A stretch of DNA of 64,000 bases from Serripes groenlandicus (lineage: Eukaryota; Mollusca; Bivalvia; Cardiida; Cardiidae), in contig JASEVX010000084.1 of the NCBI GenBank assembly GCA_031761405.1, positions 1 to 64,000 of the forward strand. Direction: 5' to 3'. Below the pieces are notes generated by a model that saw only the letters and a program-made list of their open reading frames with translations, searched no databases and had not been told where the DNA came from. Positions 12,101 through 27,100 of this stretch are shown piece by piece (position 1 is the stretch's first letter; each line of letters starts with the position of its first letter). A program made the translations under genes and the position numbers.

Positions 12101-15100
12101 ATGTTTAATTAAAACTAACTTATACCCTTCGATATGTGTGGCCACAGTTTAGATAAATATTTGCTTATGCATCCATGCAGGGACATAGATAAGATATTAT
12201 CTACGTCCCTGATCCATGCAATCAAACCAAAATGTACATTTAAATTCTTATAAATGTCTGTGCCTCATTATGGCATATGACTTTCAGTAACGGTTTATAC
12301 TCAAAATAGATAGTTTCGTTTCAAATCAATGATTTACTGGAGTAAGAATGGTTATTTCAACAATGTAAAAGCGTTCCAATGTAAAATACTTACGATCTTT
12401 TAAAATCACTCGATCATAAGCTGGGAACTTTGTTTGTAAATGTGCTGAAAAAGATGAAAATAACAAAATAAATAATAAATCAATTTGTATTAAAAAATAT
12501 GGTTTATGGCTCATATATAGTAAATTGTTGCGTTATTGGCGTTTTACGCTATTTTCAACACTTTTTCAGTTATATCAAGGCAACAGTTAACTTATTAATG
12601 ACCTTGGGAAAACTACTAGGCTAGGAAATGTGCCTGGCCCATGGGCAGTCTACCATGGCCCCTGTGACTGGGGGTCAAACCAAGGATGCCAGATACCAAA
12701 TTCCAGACGCTAACTAATCTGCCACGGCAGATTCCTCTCAAGTTAAGTTCAAAATATGACTCCTGAAGACAGACTGATGCTCGCTTAATTCAATTCAAAT
12801 ATAACAGAATAGACATTTTGGGACAACCTTCAAATGGCTGCTAAATACAACTTGGCTGCTTAATAGTAGAACTTGGCTGCTTAATAGACTTTTCTACTAA
12901 AGGGAGTTTGACTGTAACAATTTCTGTAACAATTTCTTAGAGATGTGCAAGATATTAGAAAAAAAAATAATCCAACTTAAATTAATATTAATCATTTCAG
13001 TGTACACATTTATATATTTCATTAGTAATACATTCCATTTAACCAAGCTTTTTGCCATAATGTTTTCAGTTTTATTTAATAATTATCCTCTTATTTATCG
13101 AGTTTCCATATCTTTGACTCAAAATGAGCAACTCCTCCTTTTGCCACACTGTTCTTCAACTTTATTCAATAACGATACTTTCATTTATGGATAATTTCCA
13201 TATTTTTGTTACTTGATGTTATCAAAAAAGTTTGCTGCAAGTTTGATGTATGAGGGAAAGGGTTAACAAAATAATGATGTCAGTTTTTGTTCAGACATCT
13301 CTTGTTACTCATTAAAAAGGATATCTAAGATATAAAGAATGAAATAAACAAGAGGGCCATGATGGCCCTATATCGCTCACCTGATTTAATAGAACTTCAA
13401 TAGTTTTCAAAGTTTTTACCCTGTTTAGGCCAATACTTTTGGACAAGAAGATTTTTAAAGTTTGTTGTATGTGGGAAAGGGTTAACAAAATAATGATGTC
13501 AGTTTTCGTTCAGACATCTCTTGTTACTCATTGAAAAGGATATCTAAGATATAAAGAATGAAATAAAAAAGGAAAACTGTGGTGTGATCTACATGATGTA
13601 TGATTGTGCAATGAATACAGATCCATGATGCAAAAAGCTAAAATACTAGAGATAAGTTACATGAAAATTGACCTTCGGAGATTTTGAAGTTAAAGGCAAC
13701 TATGATCAAATTGCAGACATGAATAGTTGATTTTGTTGGTCATAACATTTTCCAGAGAGTTCTTGCAGGACTTGATGGCAAGCAGGTACAAATCTGATCA
13801 GATTTTGCGAAAGCCGTTCCAGATCATTACTGGTCTCAAAGTCTCAAATGTCAGTTTTCTTATGGCTAAAATGACTAACAATGTATGGATCCAGGTCTTA
13901 AGGTCTTGACGCTAGTGACAATTAATAATGTAAATTATCGGAAATAATCAGACGCTGGTCGGGGTTCAAACTTATGAACCATGGGGCGTATTCAGATTGT
14001 CCCAACACACAGGGCACTCGGGCATGGTGTTAGTTTAATCATCCAATCAAACAGGTTTTAACTAGCAATGGCACAGCACTTTGTGTGTGTGTGTGTGTGT
14101 GTGTGTGAGGACAATAGGATAAATTCCTCAGAGTAAGTCAGTCAGTCAGTACAATTTCCCTCATAGAAACATGTCCGGACTAATCATCCTAAAAAAAAAA
14201 AGAGGTAAACAAAAAAAATGAGCAAGAAACTTTTAATTGATGAATAACGGTGGCTACATGGTCAAAAATAAAGGAGATAATGTGTTTGTAAGCTCTGTGC
14301 CATCAACTACAAATATGCTCGTCCATAAAAATAAAAAAAAATTACATCTCACTCAATTTTTAACAAGATGGTCAATATGGCCCTAAATTGGTCACTTGAG
14401 TGATGGTAAAGGAGCAAATGTGCAACTGCTAATATTTGGGGATATTTAATCAATACATATATACGAGCTGTTCCATAAGAGAAAAACAACATTATGGACA
14501 ATGCTTAATGTATAGAAAACCAATGTTATGGACTCTGCGTAATGTTTAGACCCAGTCCGCACAGGCTTATCTGGGCCAACACATTCAGTCTTGGGGGGAT
14601 AGAGGTATAGGGTTATGATTTCTGAAACAGAAAATCCACAGGAGGCGAAAACAATTTGTCCGGGTTAGCCTGCGCGGCATGGTTAGGCTGATACAGATCA
14701 ATATTTTATGTCCATAATGTTGGTTTTCTTGTGGAACGGCTCATATATTTTAGTAAGGTGGCTACATAATTAAAAATATACTAGAAAAATGTGTTTGTAA
14801 AGCACTGTGATCTCAATTATAAATATGCTTGTCCATACAAATTTGTGAGTGGTGCTCAAGGAAAACTTCATATAACATATTTTTTAAACAAGAGGGCCAA
14901 CCAAGATGGCCCGTAATCGGTCACTTGAGTGCTGGTATAGAAGCAAAATGTGCAACTGCTGATATCAGGGGAAACTAAATCAATTCATATGTATATGTAT
15001 TGTAAGAAAGGTGGCTACATAGTCAAACATAAACTAGAAAAAGTGTACCATCAACTGTAAATATGGTTTAAACAACCGTTTTGCATGAAATGTGAATAAC

Positions 15101-18100
15101 ATCTGCCTGCATGTACATCTGGTGATATCTAAATGCACAATGTTTGTTAACCCGGCCATTCCCTCATATAACAATTCTGCAGCAGACGACTTTGAACATA
15201 TTTTGTCAAAAAATAGAAAATCCCTATAATTGAATGGAAAACATTGTGGCAAAAGGAGAAATTGCTTGTTTTGAGCAATTTCTTCGTTTGTCACTATGTT
15301 TTCAAAAAGCCGTCTGCTGCAGAGGCGACAGAAAGCGTCTATATGAGGGAAAGGGTTAAGTGGAGCATTGCCCATCATGTTTCAAACCATGTATAACACC
15401 CCATCTAATGGAATTTTCAAAAAGGGTCCTAATTTGTGAAGTTAAAATGTTTATTAAGCCTTTCCCACTGGCACTTACAACAAGTCTGCAGCAGATGACT
15501 TTGAAAAAACGTTGGCTAAAACGTGAAAATTCTCAATAAATGAGAGTTTTGATAATTAAATTTAATTGAAAATATTGTGACAAAAGGAGCAATTTCTCAT
15601 TTGTCACAATGTTTTCAAAAGTCGTCTGCTGCATAGGCATCAGAAAGTGTCTGTATGTAGGAAAGGGTTCAAAGACAAAAAAAAAAATCAAAATACCCTA
15701 AGCAGTTTAATATGGAAAGTGCAAAGCCTCTAAAAGAACAGCCTAAGAAATTTCAATTCTTATGTCATGTTATAGCATGTTCCCCAAAAAAGTGTGACAA
15801 AAACACACAAACAAAATTGAACAAACAATCGAAGACAAAGCGATATTCCCAATCAACTTCTTTGAAGTTGTGGGCATTAAAATCAAACAATTGTATGAAG
15901 AAATATCTATAATGTATATATTCTGTATAATTGGGGCTTCATAGCATCACTTACCGGTTGGACTAGCTGTTTTAAAAAGATTCAAAACATAATGAACTTT
16001 CAATCATGTCATTAAAAAATTCATATTTAGATTGATTGATTGTTTGGTGCTATATGCTGCTTTAAACATTTTTTTCCGTTATATAACATCATTTCCCAGG
16101 TAAGTTACCAGTACTACTGGTCCAGTTATCCTGACACACCAGTGAGTCAAATGTAAAACTTATCATGCAACCCTGAGCATGAAGGTGGGCAGCCATTACT
16201 ATCATTTTTAAAGTCTTTCATATTTAGATAAAAAAACCTTCTAATTCTATAATATTTTACCTTCCTTCATCCCCTTATAACATGCAGGTGCATTCTGACA
16301 CTTCTGCAGCAGATGACAGAAGAAAACATCTTGGTAAAAAGGAGAACTTGTTCAAAATTAGCCATTTCTCATTTTATCAATATTTTTTACCCAAGATGTT
16401 TTCAGTCGTCTGCTGCAGTTTTATCTTTGTGGAAAAAGGATCTATGATTGGGTCATAATAAAATCTTAGCTGTATCACAAGAATATCAATTATAAACATG
16501 TTTAACCATATCCCACTCACAGACGACACACTAAATCATTGTGGCAAAGAGAGAAATTGCTCATAATGAGCATTTTCTCTCCATTCCCCTAAATGATTTC
16601 ATCTCTATTCAATAAATATACTTTTATTTATAGATACTTTATATATTTTTGCTTTGATGTCTTCAAAGTTGTCTTGTCACAGATTTGCTGTATGTCGGAA
16701 AGGGTTAACCCTTTGCCACATACAACAAATCTGCATCAACCAAATTTGAAAATGTTTGCTCATAAATATGGAAAATCTCTATAATTATATATAATAACTA
16801 AACAAAGTTGAAAACATTGTGGCATAAGGAGAAATTGCTCATGATGAGCAATTTCTCCTTTTACCATAATATTTTCAAAAGTCGTCTGCTGCAGATGTGT
16901 CAAATGCATCTATAGGTGGAAAAGGGTTAATGACTTTTATTTCAATTAAGTTATCTTTAGTTTTCTAGAATGAAATTACATTGACTATTTCCCTCATGCA
17001 GCAAAAAAAAAAAAATACAGGGAGGGATGGGAAAACATGTGTGGCCTCATGCATCAACATGGTTATGAAGAGGATATGTCTGTACAATGTAGAAGACTTT
17101 TGACACCTTTGCAGCAGACAGCATAAAAGAATTGGAGAATTGGAGAAATGGAGAAATAGCTCAATTTTTTAATTTGCTTAAATATGTATTTATCCCATTC
17201 AACACATATTGTGACTCTGCTGATCTCAATTTCCCTAGGCATAAATCCCATTTCCCACTTACAGACGCATATTGAGGCATCAGGCATCTGCAGCAAATGA
17301 CTTTTCAAACATTGACACAAAAGGAGTAATTGTTCATAATGAGCCATTTCTTATTTAGCCACAATATTTTCAACTCTAGTCTAGAACTATACGTTCATGT
17401 ATAGAGGTTTCCATATTATTTCCCATACGTTTTCATAGTCGTCTCCTGCAGAGTTACTGATTGTGGGAAAGGGTTAAGTTTTTCAGTGAGATTATTCCCA
17501 TTCCCCTTTTTGCATCACTCTTATATACAACACTGCCCATACTCTTATATACAACACTGCCCATACTCTTATATATATGAACCTAAGTTTAAAACTTAAC
17601 CCTTTCCCTCATACGTCAATTCTGCAGCAGACGATTTTGATCATATTTTGTCAAAACATAGAAAATCTCTATAATTGAATGGATAACCTATGACTAAAAG
17701 TGGAAAACATTGTGGCAAAAGGAGAAATTGCTCTTTTTGAGCAATTTCTTCTTTTGTCACTATGGATTCAAAAAGCTGTCTGCTGCAGGGGCGTCAAAAA
17801 GCGTCTATATGAGGGAAAGGGTTAACCTAGTATTGATATATTTTCACATTTTCTTTCAGCAGACAAGTTTCGAAAAGTTGGCGGGAAAAGCATATTTATC
17901 TCATGATATCACAATTTTTCATTTCATTGGTCCTGATTTTTTCTTCGTTGAATTTGGTAAAGTATAAAATGCAAGGTAGAGGGTAAGATGTGCTGACTTG
18001 AACCCCATGCAAAATTCCACCGTGTGAATAATGGAATGTCTTTTATCTATACTTACAGAAAATGACATCTTCCCAGTGGTCCTTGCTGAGAGATTTGGAC

Positions 18101-21100
18101 CGCCTTGCTGCTTTCCTTTTGAATAATAAGCCCCGCCCCTTCGAGGGCGAGTTCTCCTTATCATCCTCCCCTGCCGTTTGACTGGAAATTGCTAATTGTT
18201 CAGCACTGAAATATAAATAAAACTTTCCATTTAGAGCATCACACGGTGGAAGTGGAAGGGTTTGCTGCTCTAGAAAGGTTAATCTGTATTAACCCTTTCT
18301 CTCATACGATAATTCTGCAGCAGACGACTTTGAACATATTTTGTCAAAAAAAAAGAAAATCTCTATAATTGAATGGATAACATATGACTAAAGATTGAAA
18401 ACATTGTGGCAAAAGGAGAAGTTGCTTGTTTTGAGCAATTTCTTCTTTTGTCACTATGTTTTCAAAAAGCCGTCTGCTGTAGAGGCATCGGAAAAGCATC
18501 TGTATGAGGCTTAAGAGATTGTTTGATTGGGTTATTAAACCGTCCTTTCCTGCAAATGACTTTAGAATTTTAAAATTCCTCTGCAGCAAATTTGTTATAT
18601 ATGTGAAATACTTAAACGAATAACTGTTAAACTGTTCAGTGAATAACAATTAGAGTATAATATATATAAAGATATCTTACTTATTTCTATTTGGAATAAT
18701 CCCTTTTTGTGTTTCCTGATTATTTCTGCCTATTCGTATGGCGAGCCAGGAACCAGGCACTCCCCTGAACAGTGTATCTTTAATGTGGAAAATGTCGCCC
18801 TGTACAAAGGTCAGCTCGCCTGGTTCCCCTTGTTCATGGTTAAAATGTGTGCGAATGTATAGCGAATCTCCGGCCTCTCGACTCGTCATTATTCGGTCGA
18901 AATCTGAAAAAAGTGGATTATATCTATTTGAATAAGTTACAGATAGATAGTTAATTTTCTATAAATTGTGGTGACAATTAACTACAGTTATCTCAATTCA
19001 TATTTAACCCTTTTCCACACGTATTCACATTTAGACGTCTCATCTATCTACAATTGCCACAATGTTTTCAAATCTATTAATTATTATACTTATATACATA
19101 AAGTTTGTCCTTGTGTTTTTTTCCCCCAAAGATGTTTTCAAATTCAACACATCTACAGCAGATGAATTTGGAAAACATTGTGTTCAAAACAAGCATTGTC
19201 TCCTTTTCTAACAATTGTTTCCAAATGTGTTAAAAATAGTCCAGAAGTAACCCTATTTTGTTTTAGATGTTTTCAAACAATCCATTCTATACAAAATATT
19301 TACCTTGAGAAAGGGATAAAGATCTAGTAGAAGAATCTTTTTATTCAATTGAGTGATTGATTGATTGGGGGTTTAATGCTGTTTTCCAACATTTTTTCAG
19401 TCATATCACAGCGTCCAGTTCACCTGGCTTTTTCATACACCAGTACTCAGCACAACATACTTTCCTAGCAACTGGCTGCTTTTCAACATAGACTGTTATG
19501 TTAGCCCATTGGTAGACTCTTTGTCATAGTGACTTTTGTCAAACATCAGAAAGAATGATGGCCAAGCTTGGGTTCAAACTCACAACCCACTGATTCACAG
19601 ACCATGTCGATACCAACTGAGCTACTGAGGTTCTGCCTCTTTATTCAAGAATGAATGAAACAACATATTACCTTCTTTTTTATATTGCAGTGATAAAGTG
19701 ACCATTCCTTCCAAACCGGTTAAATATGTGACAGCTTCTTCTCTAGTTAATCCAGGAATATCTCTGTCATTTGCCTACAATTTACAAATGTGATATGTTT
19801 AGGGCGTCAAAGTAGTTTAATGAATATATGGATATACAGCTGGAATACTGGTTATGCCTCCAGGAAGCAGACATCGAGCGTGAATAATATATTTAAAAGC
19901 TAAATGCTTGTTGCACAATTGATGTAAAATATATATGTTAAAACCAATGTCCCAAAGTCTTAGTTTCTAGAATCAAGGCTCAATAAATGTAATTTTGAGT
20001 AATAAGAACACAGGCTTAACCCTTTCCCTCATACGACAATTCTGCAGCAGACGACTTTGAACATATTTTATCAAAAAATGGAAATCACTTTAATTGAATG
20101 GATAATCTATGACTAAAAGTGGAAAACATTGTGGCAAAAGGAGAAATTGCTCGTTTTGAGCAATTTCTTCTTTTGTAACTATGTTTTCAAAAAGCTGTCT
20201 GCTGCTGAGGCGTCGAAAGCGTCTTTATGAGGGAAAGGGTTAAGATGTCAAGTCAAGACTTATGATCATGAAATATGCCTCCTTTGTAGAGATGTGTAAA
20301 AAAACAACTTATTAACCCTACTCCACATACAGACATTTTCTGAAACCTCTTCAGGAGATGAATTTTTAAAACATTGTGACAAAAGGAGAAATTGCTCAAA
20401 ACAAGCAATTTCTCCTATTGCCACAACATTTTTAACTCTTTTCAGCAAGTATACCTTCATTTATAGAGATTGTCCATGTTTTTGCCTAGATGTTTTCAAA
20501 GTCGTCTGCGGTATATTGTTTTTATAAATGTGACAAAGGGTAAAGACAATATACCTTTAATATTTGGTCCCCTTCTGTAAGTCCCTGTATTTCAGCGGGG
20601 CTGCCTGGCTGCACCGAGGCTATGAATATACCCGTCGAGTTACCGCCAGCTAGCTTGAGCCCGAGGCCCAAACTAGGTTCTTTTCGGAATGTAACAGCCC
20701 TGGGCTCCGGGCGAATGTCTTTTCGTTTCCCAACGTATCTTCTGTAAGTAACAAATAAATTGGAATGAGACGAAGTATTTGAAGGAACACAGTCATGTGT
20801 CAACTGCCAGCATATAAGTAAATGAAAGGGTGATGGACATACAGGGACAATTTGTTTTATCATTTTAACCTCCCTTTCCCACATACAACACATCTGCAGC
20901 AGATGACATTAAAAACATCTACTCCAGATATGGAAAATATTTAGAAATAAAAGGTATAATTACTGAAAAAAGGTTGAAAACATTGTGTCTAAAGGAGCAA
21001 TTTTACCTTTTGTCATAATGTTTTCGAAAGTCGTCTACTGCAGATGCGTCAAAATGCATCTATAGGTGGCCAAGGGTTAAATCATTGAACCTTTTTTCCA

Positions 21101-24100
21101 GACAAGTGCAGTATATTTTTCAATGCTTGACATCACAGAAAAAATAATATTGTAATTTTGTAAAAAGATTGGATGAACGAGTTGATATAATTGTAAAAGT
21201 AGACAAAATGCTTGTTTAAACCAATTAATTTCCCAAAAATGGTTTTCTATTTATTTGTATAAGGGAAAGGGATTAGATATATTTTTTAATTTACAAGTAT
21301 TATAAACTTGTAATGGTATATTATTTTAAAACAAAAGGAGGTTCATAATGAGGTATTTCTCAATTTGCAACTCAATTCAATGATTTAACTTTCTTCTTTA
21401 AAGGTTAACCAAATTTTTTAATCAGCTGTTTTGAAGGTTTTCAGCTGCAAATTTGTCATATGTGAGAAAAGGACTTACTCATTATGATGTCTCCTTATAA
21501 TCCCCATATCAGTCTCGTCGTTAACGACGGCGTAATTCCCGTAACTTTTCTGTCTCCGTAAATCCTCTCTGTCGCTATAGTAACCATCATTTCTTTTTGG
21601 CTCTTTTGCAGGACTAGGGGATCGTCCTCCTGGAGACTCTGAAAATGGATAGGTGGAGAAATTTTATTAGACCTTTATCTACTAGTGAAGTTTTGAAATA
21701 ATACAGCAATTTCTCCTTTTCTTACAATGTTTTCTACTTTTGGGATCCTCTCGGAGAAACTCAAAATGAAATGATAGTTTGATTAGACCTTTATCTGCTA
21801 GTGAACTTTTGAAATAAACAATTTCTCCTTTGGTACAATGTTTTCTACTTTTTACTTGGATCTTCTCAGAGAAACTTAAAATGAAATCATAGTTTGCGTA
21901 GACCTTTATCTGATACAGAGGACCTTTGAAAACATTGTGGAAATAAGAGAATTGCTCAAAAGAAGCAATTTCTCCCTTTCCCTGAATGTTTTCAACTCGA
22001 TACCAAGATAATATAAATGCAACTCTCAAAGCTGATGATGACATTAAATATCGGTAACATTTTAACTTATATGATGATTTTGAATCATCTTCTGTAAAAA
22101 CTTCTGAGGAAATTTAAATATTTGGCAATATTGAAGTAGGATTTGCATGAAGAACACATTGAAGGAAACGAAAAGACTAGAACATTTTGAGGAATTTCCC
22201 AGTTTCGTTTTCCTTCTCTTTAAGCATGTACATCGGGCCAAGACTAAACAAAATGTTAAAAAAAAGTCCAAAACCGTGTTGATAATATTGTAGAAATCTT
22301 TTGTTATAAAAAATTAAATCTACAAATTTTTACATACTTGGTTCAACTCCAGAGGGTAGGGGAGGTCTGGGTGGGGCAGCCTCATGGTCATAGATGTATC
22401 TCCCATCATATCTGGATAGGGGACTGTTGGGCGGGTAGGCCCCTGGGGGAATGTCTTTCGGGGAAATCTGGCCCTTGTAAAGGTCCTCTTCCGGGTTCGA
22501 ATGAGGTCTGTAGACGTTGATGTTCTCCGAGTGTTTTGGTAACGTGCTCTGCATGGTCCCATAGCCCAGAGAGTATTCTGTTCAAGGGAGATAATCATGA
22601 ATTTGTGTGGTGCTTTATGATGTTTTCAACAGTTTTTCAGTTATATCATGGGAGTTTTCAAGGTCAGTTACAGCAACTACTTGTCAATTCATCTTGACAC
22701 CAGCAAGACAGTGGAAATACTTACCACTCAATCCCAACCACCAAGGAGGGAAAGTGATTTCTGCTATTTGGTGACACCTATGCAGAAGTCATTTTGAAAA
22801 TTGATTGATTGTGGGTTAACGCCGTTTTCAACAATTTTTCAGTCATATCCCGGTGGCCAGTTCACCTACCCATATGTTTCCTGGTATTCTCACACCAGTA
22901 CCCCACACAACATACTCTCCAAGCAACAGGCTGCTTTTCCACATAAACTGTTAGCCTATTGGTGAAAGACGAATGACGCTTGTCACAGTAGTGACTTTTG
23001 TCAAACGTCGGAAAGAATGTTGGCCTGGATTGACAACCTGCGTCGCTACCAACTGAGCTACCGGGGCTCATTTTGCGAAAAGACACTTTTTAAAACATTG
23101 TTGGAACATTGTGGAAAAAGGAGGAAATCAGATTTATAATGTCTTTACATGCTAATTAAGAAACACAAAAAAGCACAGTGAGAAAGTATGATTAAATATA
23201 TTACCATCATCTTTCTTCTTATCATCCTTTTTCTTTGTTATAATAAGCTGTATCTTCTCCTTTGATTTCTCTATCAGTTTTCGGGCATCCACCAATGATA
23301 TACTCTCTATTGGAGAATTATTTATCTGAAATAGATATGGAAAGACATCAAATATGAGATATTCCACTCACATGTAGCAGGGTTGGGTTTGATTCACCGC
23401 GGTTTTACAGAGGTCCAGATAAGGAGGGGTATTCAGCTCTTTTTCCCCAAAATTCTCTTTGATTATTAACCCTTTCCCTCATACAACAATTCTGCAGCAG
23501 ACGACTTCAAACATATTTTGTCAAAAAATAAGAAAATCTCTATAATTGAATGGATAACCTATGACCTAAGTGGAAAACATTGTGTCAAAAGGGGAAATTG
23601 CTCGTTCTGAGCAATTTCTTCTTTTGTCACTATGTTTTCAAAAGGCCCTCTGCCATATGTTGTTGGTACTCAAAAGAATCGTCTCACTGAGACGATTTTT
23701 TCGAGTACCCACAATATAGGGTTAAATGGTCAAATAAGGATTTTAGAACATGCAAAACCTCCCTTATCTATAGCCCTGGTTTACTTCTGCCAACATTATT
23801 ACAGTTATATCATGATGATAGCACACTGATGCATCATCCTTGGATGACAAACAAAATTGCTAATTGATTGATTATTCAATGTTTTCCAAAGCTTTCAAAA
23901 ATAATGCAGTTATATTACAGTGTTTCCTGGATAGGTTATCAGTACTACTGGTACATTTCATCCTGACACCAGCAGGTCGGTTGAAATGATAACCCCGCAA
24001 CACTCTACACAAAGGAGGGCAGCATTTACTACCATTTTCAAAGTTTGAAATGACATGTAAGAAAATATTTATTAGTACCTTTAAAAGATTGTCTCCCTCT

Positions 24101-27100
24101 TTCAAACCCCCTTCCTGAGCTGCTAGACTGTTTGGAATGATTTCTTTGATATAGTAACGACAACCCAAAACAATGCCAAACTCTGTAATATAATGTTGAT
24201 TGGTGATTATGATATGATGATGATGATGATATGATGATGATGATAGGATATGATGATGATGATATGGTGATGATGATATGGTGATATGATGATGATGATT
24301 TTATTTACTCTCCAGAGGTCTAGAAAAGAGAAGTATTTCACATACCCAAATCCTTATTTGACCCTCAAACCCTATGTTGTAGGTACTCACAAGAATCGTC
24401 TCAGTGAGAAGATTCTTTTGAGTACCCACAACATAGGGTTTGGGTGAGTTATAAGAGAGATATTGTTAGACCAGTTTACTCCCCTTATCTTGTCCTCTGA
24501 AGTCTCCCCCCATGCAGAATTAATCTGTTAAATAATTTTTTAACAAAGCTGCAGGAGTCGATTTTGAAAACATCCTGGCAAATATTTGTAAAATCTCTCT
24601 TAAATGCGAGTTTAACCCTTTCCCACCTGCAGACGCATTTTGACGCAATAGCAGCAGATGACTTTTGAAAACACTGTGGCCAAAGGTGAAATTGCTCATG
24701 ATGAGCAATTTCTCCTTTGGCCACAATGTTTTCAACTTTATTTAACAATTAAGCTATCTTTTATGGAGATTTTTCAGGTTTTTGTCACTAGGTTTTCAAA
24801 GTCGTCTGCTGCACATTTGTTGTATGTGGGAAAGGGTTAAGTATTAAATAGAGTTGAAAGCCTTCTGTCAAATGAAGAAATTGATCATTTTATGAGTAAT
24901 TTCTCCTTTTGTCACAATATTTTTAAAAATTATTGCTGCAAATTCATCTTCATGTGGGAAAGGGATAATAACAATAGTTGTTGAAAGACAGTGAACAGCA
25001 ATTTCAATTACCGTCTTTTCTGCTCCTTTTAGCGAGGGTCACTTTTAAAGGAGGAGTTTCGTTTTCTAGAGATGCGGGCAGTACTATTCTTCTTCTTATG
25101 ACCTGTAATAAAATTAAACGATGAATATATACATGTACAGTCAAACCTGTGCTAAAGACCACCTTTTAATAGTAATTCCCTGTCTATAACAACCACACTT
25201 TTAATTTCCCAATTAATCAGTCTAAATGACCCTGCAATAAAAGACCACCTGTGATCAAAGACCAGGTTGTTCTGTTCCCATGGGTGGTCTTCATACACAG
25301 GTTGGACTATAATTACAGATTTTGTAAGAGTCTAATGAATATTAAAGACCACCTGTGAACAAAGACCAGATTGTTCTGTTCCCACGGGCGGTTTTTAAAC
25401 ACAGGTTGGACTGTACTTTTTATTTGTTATCTGATTATATCATTGTCTTGATTCAATATTTTTGGTACATGAAGTAGTTAAATGATATTTTTTTTGATCT
25501 TTCTCCTTTCATTATATAAGAAATGGCACAGGGGAGGTAAATGTTGTAATTCTGGGACTTTTTTATATGTACAGTCAAACCTGTGCAAAACACCATCTTA
25601 GAATAGCAATTCCCTGTCTGTAGCTTACCCCATTTTTAATTTCTCAATTAATCATTTTCTGCATAAATGACCCTGCAATCAAAGACCACCTGTGAACAAA
25701 GACAAGATTGTTCTCTTCCCACGGGTCGACTTTAAAACACTGGATTGGACTGTAAAAACTAGACAATGACTTACCCAATTGAAGTTGTTTAACCCTTTAC
25801 CTTATATATACGCTTTCTGACGCCTCTGCAGCAGACAGCTTTTTGAAAACATAGTGACAAAAGAATAAATTGCTCAAAACGAGCAATTTCTCCTTTTGCC
25901 ACAATGTTTCCCACTTTGAGTCATAGGTTATCCATTCAATTCTAGAGATTTTCCATTTTTTGACAAAATATATTCAAAGTCGTCTGCTGCAGAATTGTCG
26001 TATGAGGGAAAGGGTTAATGATATTTGAGTTGATCTTTCTCATAACAACATGTTAGAACATGGCAGGTATACATTGTAGTTCTTGGATTAGTCCTTTCCC
26101 ACATACAATTAATTTGCTGCAGACGACTTTGAAAACGTGTAGGCAAAATCACTGTAAATCTCTATAAATGAAGGTATAATTACTAAATAAAGTAAAAAAA
26201 ACTTTGTGACAAAAGGAGAAATTGCTTGCTTAGAGCAATTTTCTCCTTTTGTCATAATGTTTTCAAAATACATCGTCTGCTACAGAGGCGTCCGGAATTT
26301 TCTATATGTGGGAAGGAGAAGGGAGAACGTATTTGACAAATGACATACCAGATTGACCGTACTTCCACTCTCTTTTAATACTGATATGGCCGTGGCGTGG
26401 TCCACATTCTCTAACGAGTGCCCATTGACACTTAAAACTCGGTCGTTGATTCTGGAAAATATAAGATTAATTATTTGAATTGCAATAAACAAAGTTTCAC
26501 AACGTAAAATAACTCTTATTTACCCGATATACAGTCTAACTTGTCATAAGCAGTCACCCAGTGGATTCAAAATATTAGGCTGCTAAACACAGGTGGCTGC
26601 TTAATACAAGTCAAATAAGGAAGTAAATGATGTTTAGGTTAATGTTCAAATGGCTGCTTCATACAAGTTGGCTGCTTAATGGAGGTTCTGCTAACACTAG
26701 TTTGACTGTTCTATTTATCTCTTTCCCACCTACAGGCACATCAGCAGTTTTTTATTGGGGTTTTATGCCGTTTTCATCATTATTTCAGTTATATCACAGC
26801 AACAGTTCACTTAATCATGATCCCTGGGTTAACAAACCTGTACCAGTGCTAGGCTAAGAAATGTGCCTTGCCCAGGGGCACTCCATCATAAGCGCTGTGG
26901 CCTGACTTGGAATTGAACCCGCTAGGCGTAGTTCAAAATCTACAATGCTAATCACTTGGCCATGGTGGATTCCTCACATTAATAATGGCATGTGACACAA
27001 AAACACACAAAAACAAAATGAAGAAATCAGAACAACTTACTCTGCCATCTCTTGTCATTTAAAAATCCCGTTTTTCACACAATAAGGTTTCACACTGTTT

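Noticed and set aside
15034..15378. 114-codon minus-strand open frame
   Set aside because: It reads straight through a TTAA MITE; the same peptide fragments recur in every copy (e.g. 18344-18649, 28952-29143). Transposon by-product.
17919..18164. 81-codon minus-strand frame overlapping the SH3-GuK hinge
   Set aside because: Wrong phase; the frame one base away continues the ZO protein (AEQLA after SH3) and fits both splice sites.
22320..22598. 92-codon second frame over ZO exon 7
   Set aside because: Does not match junction phases with exons 6 and 8.
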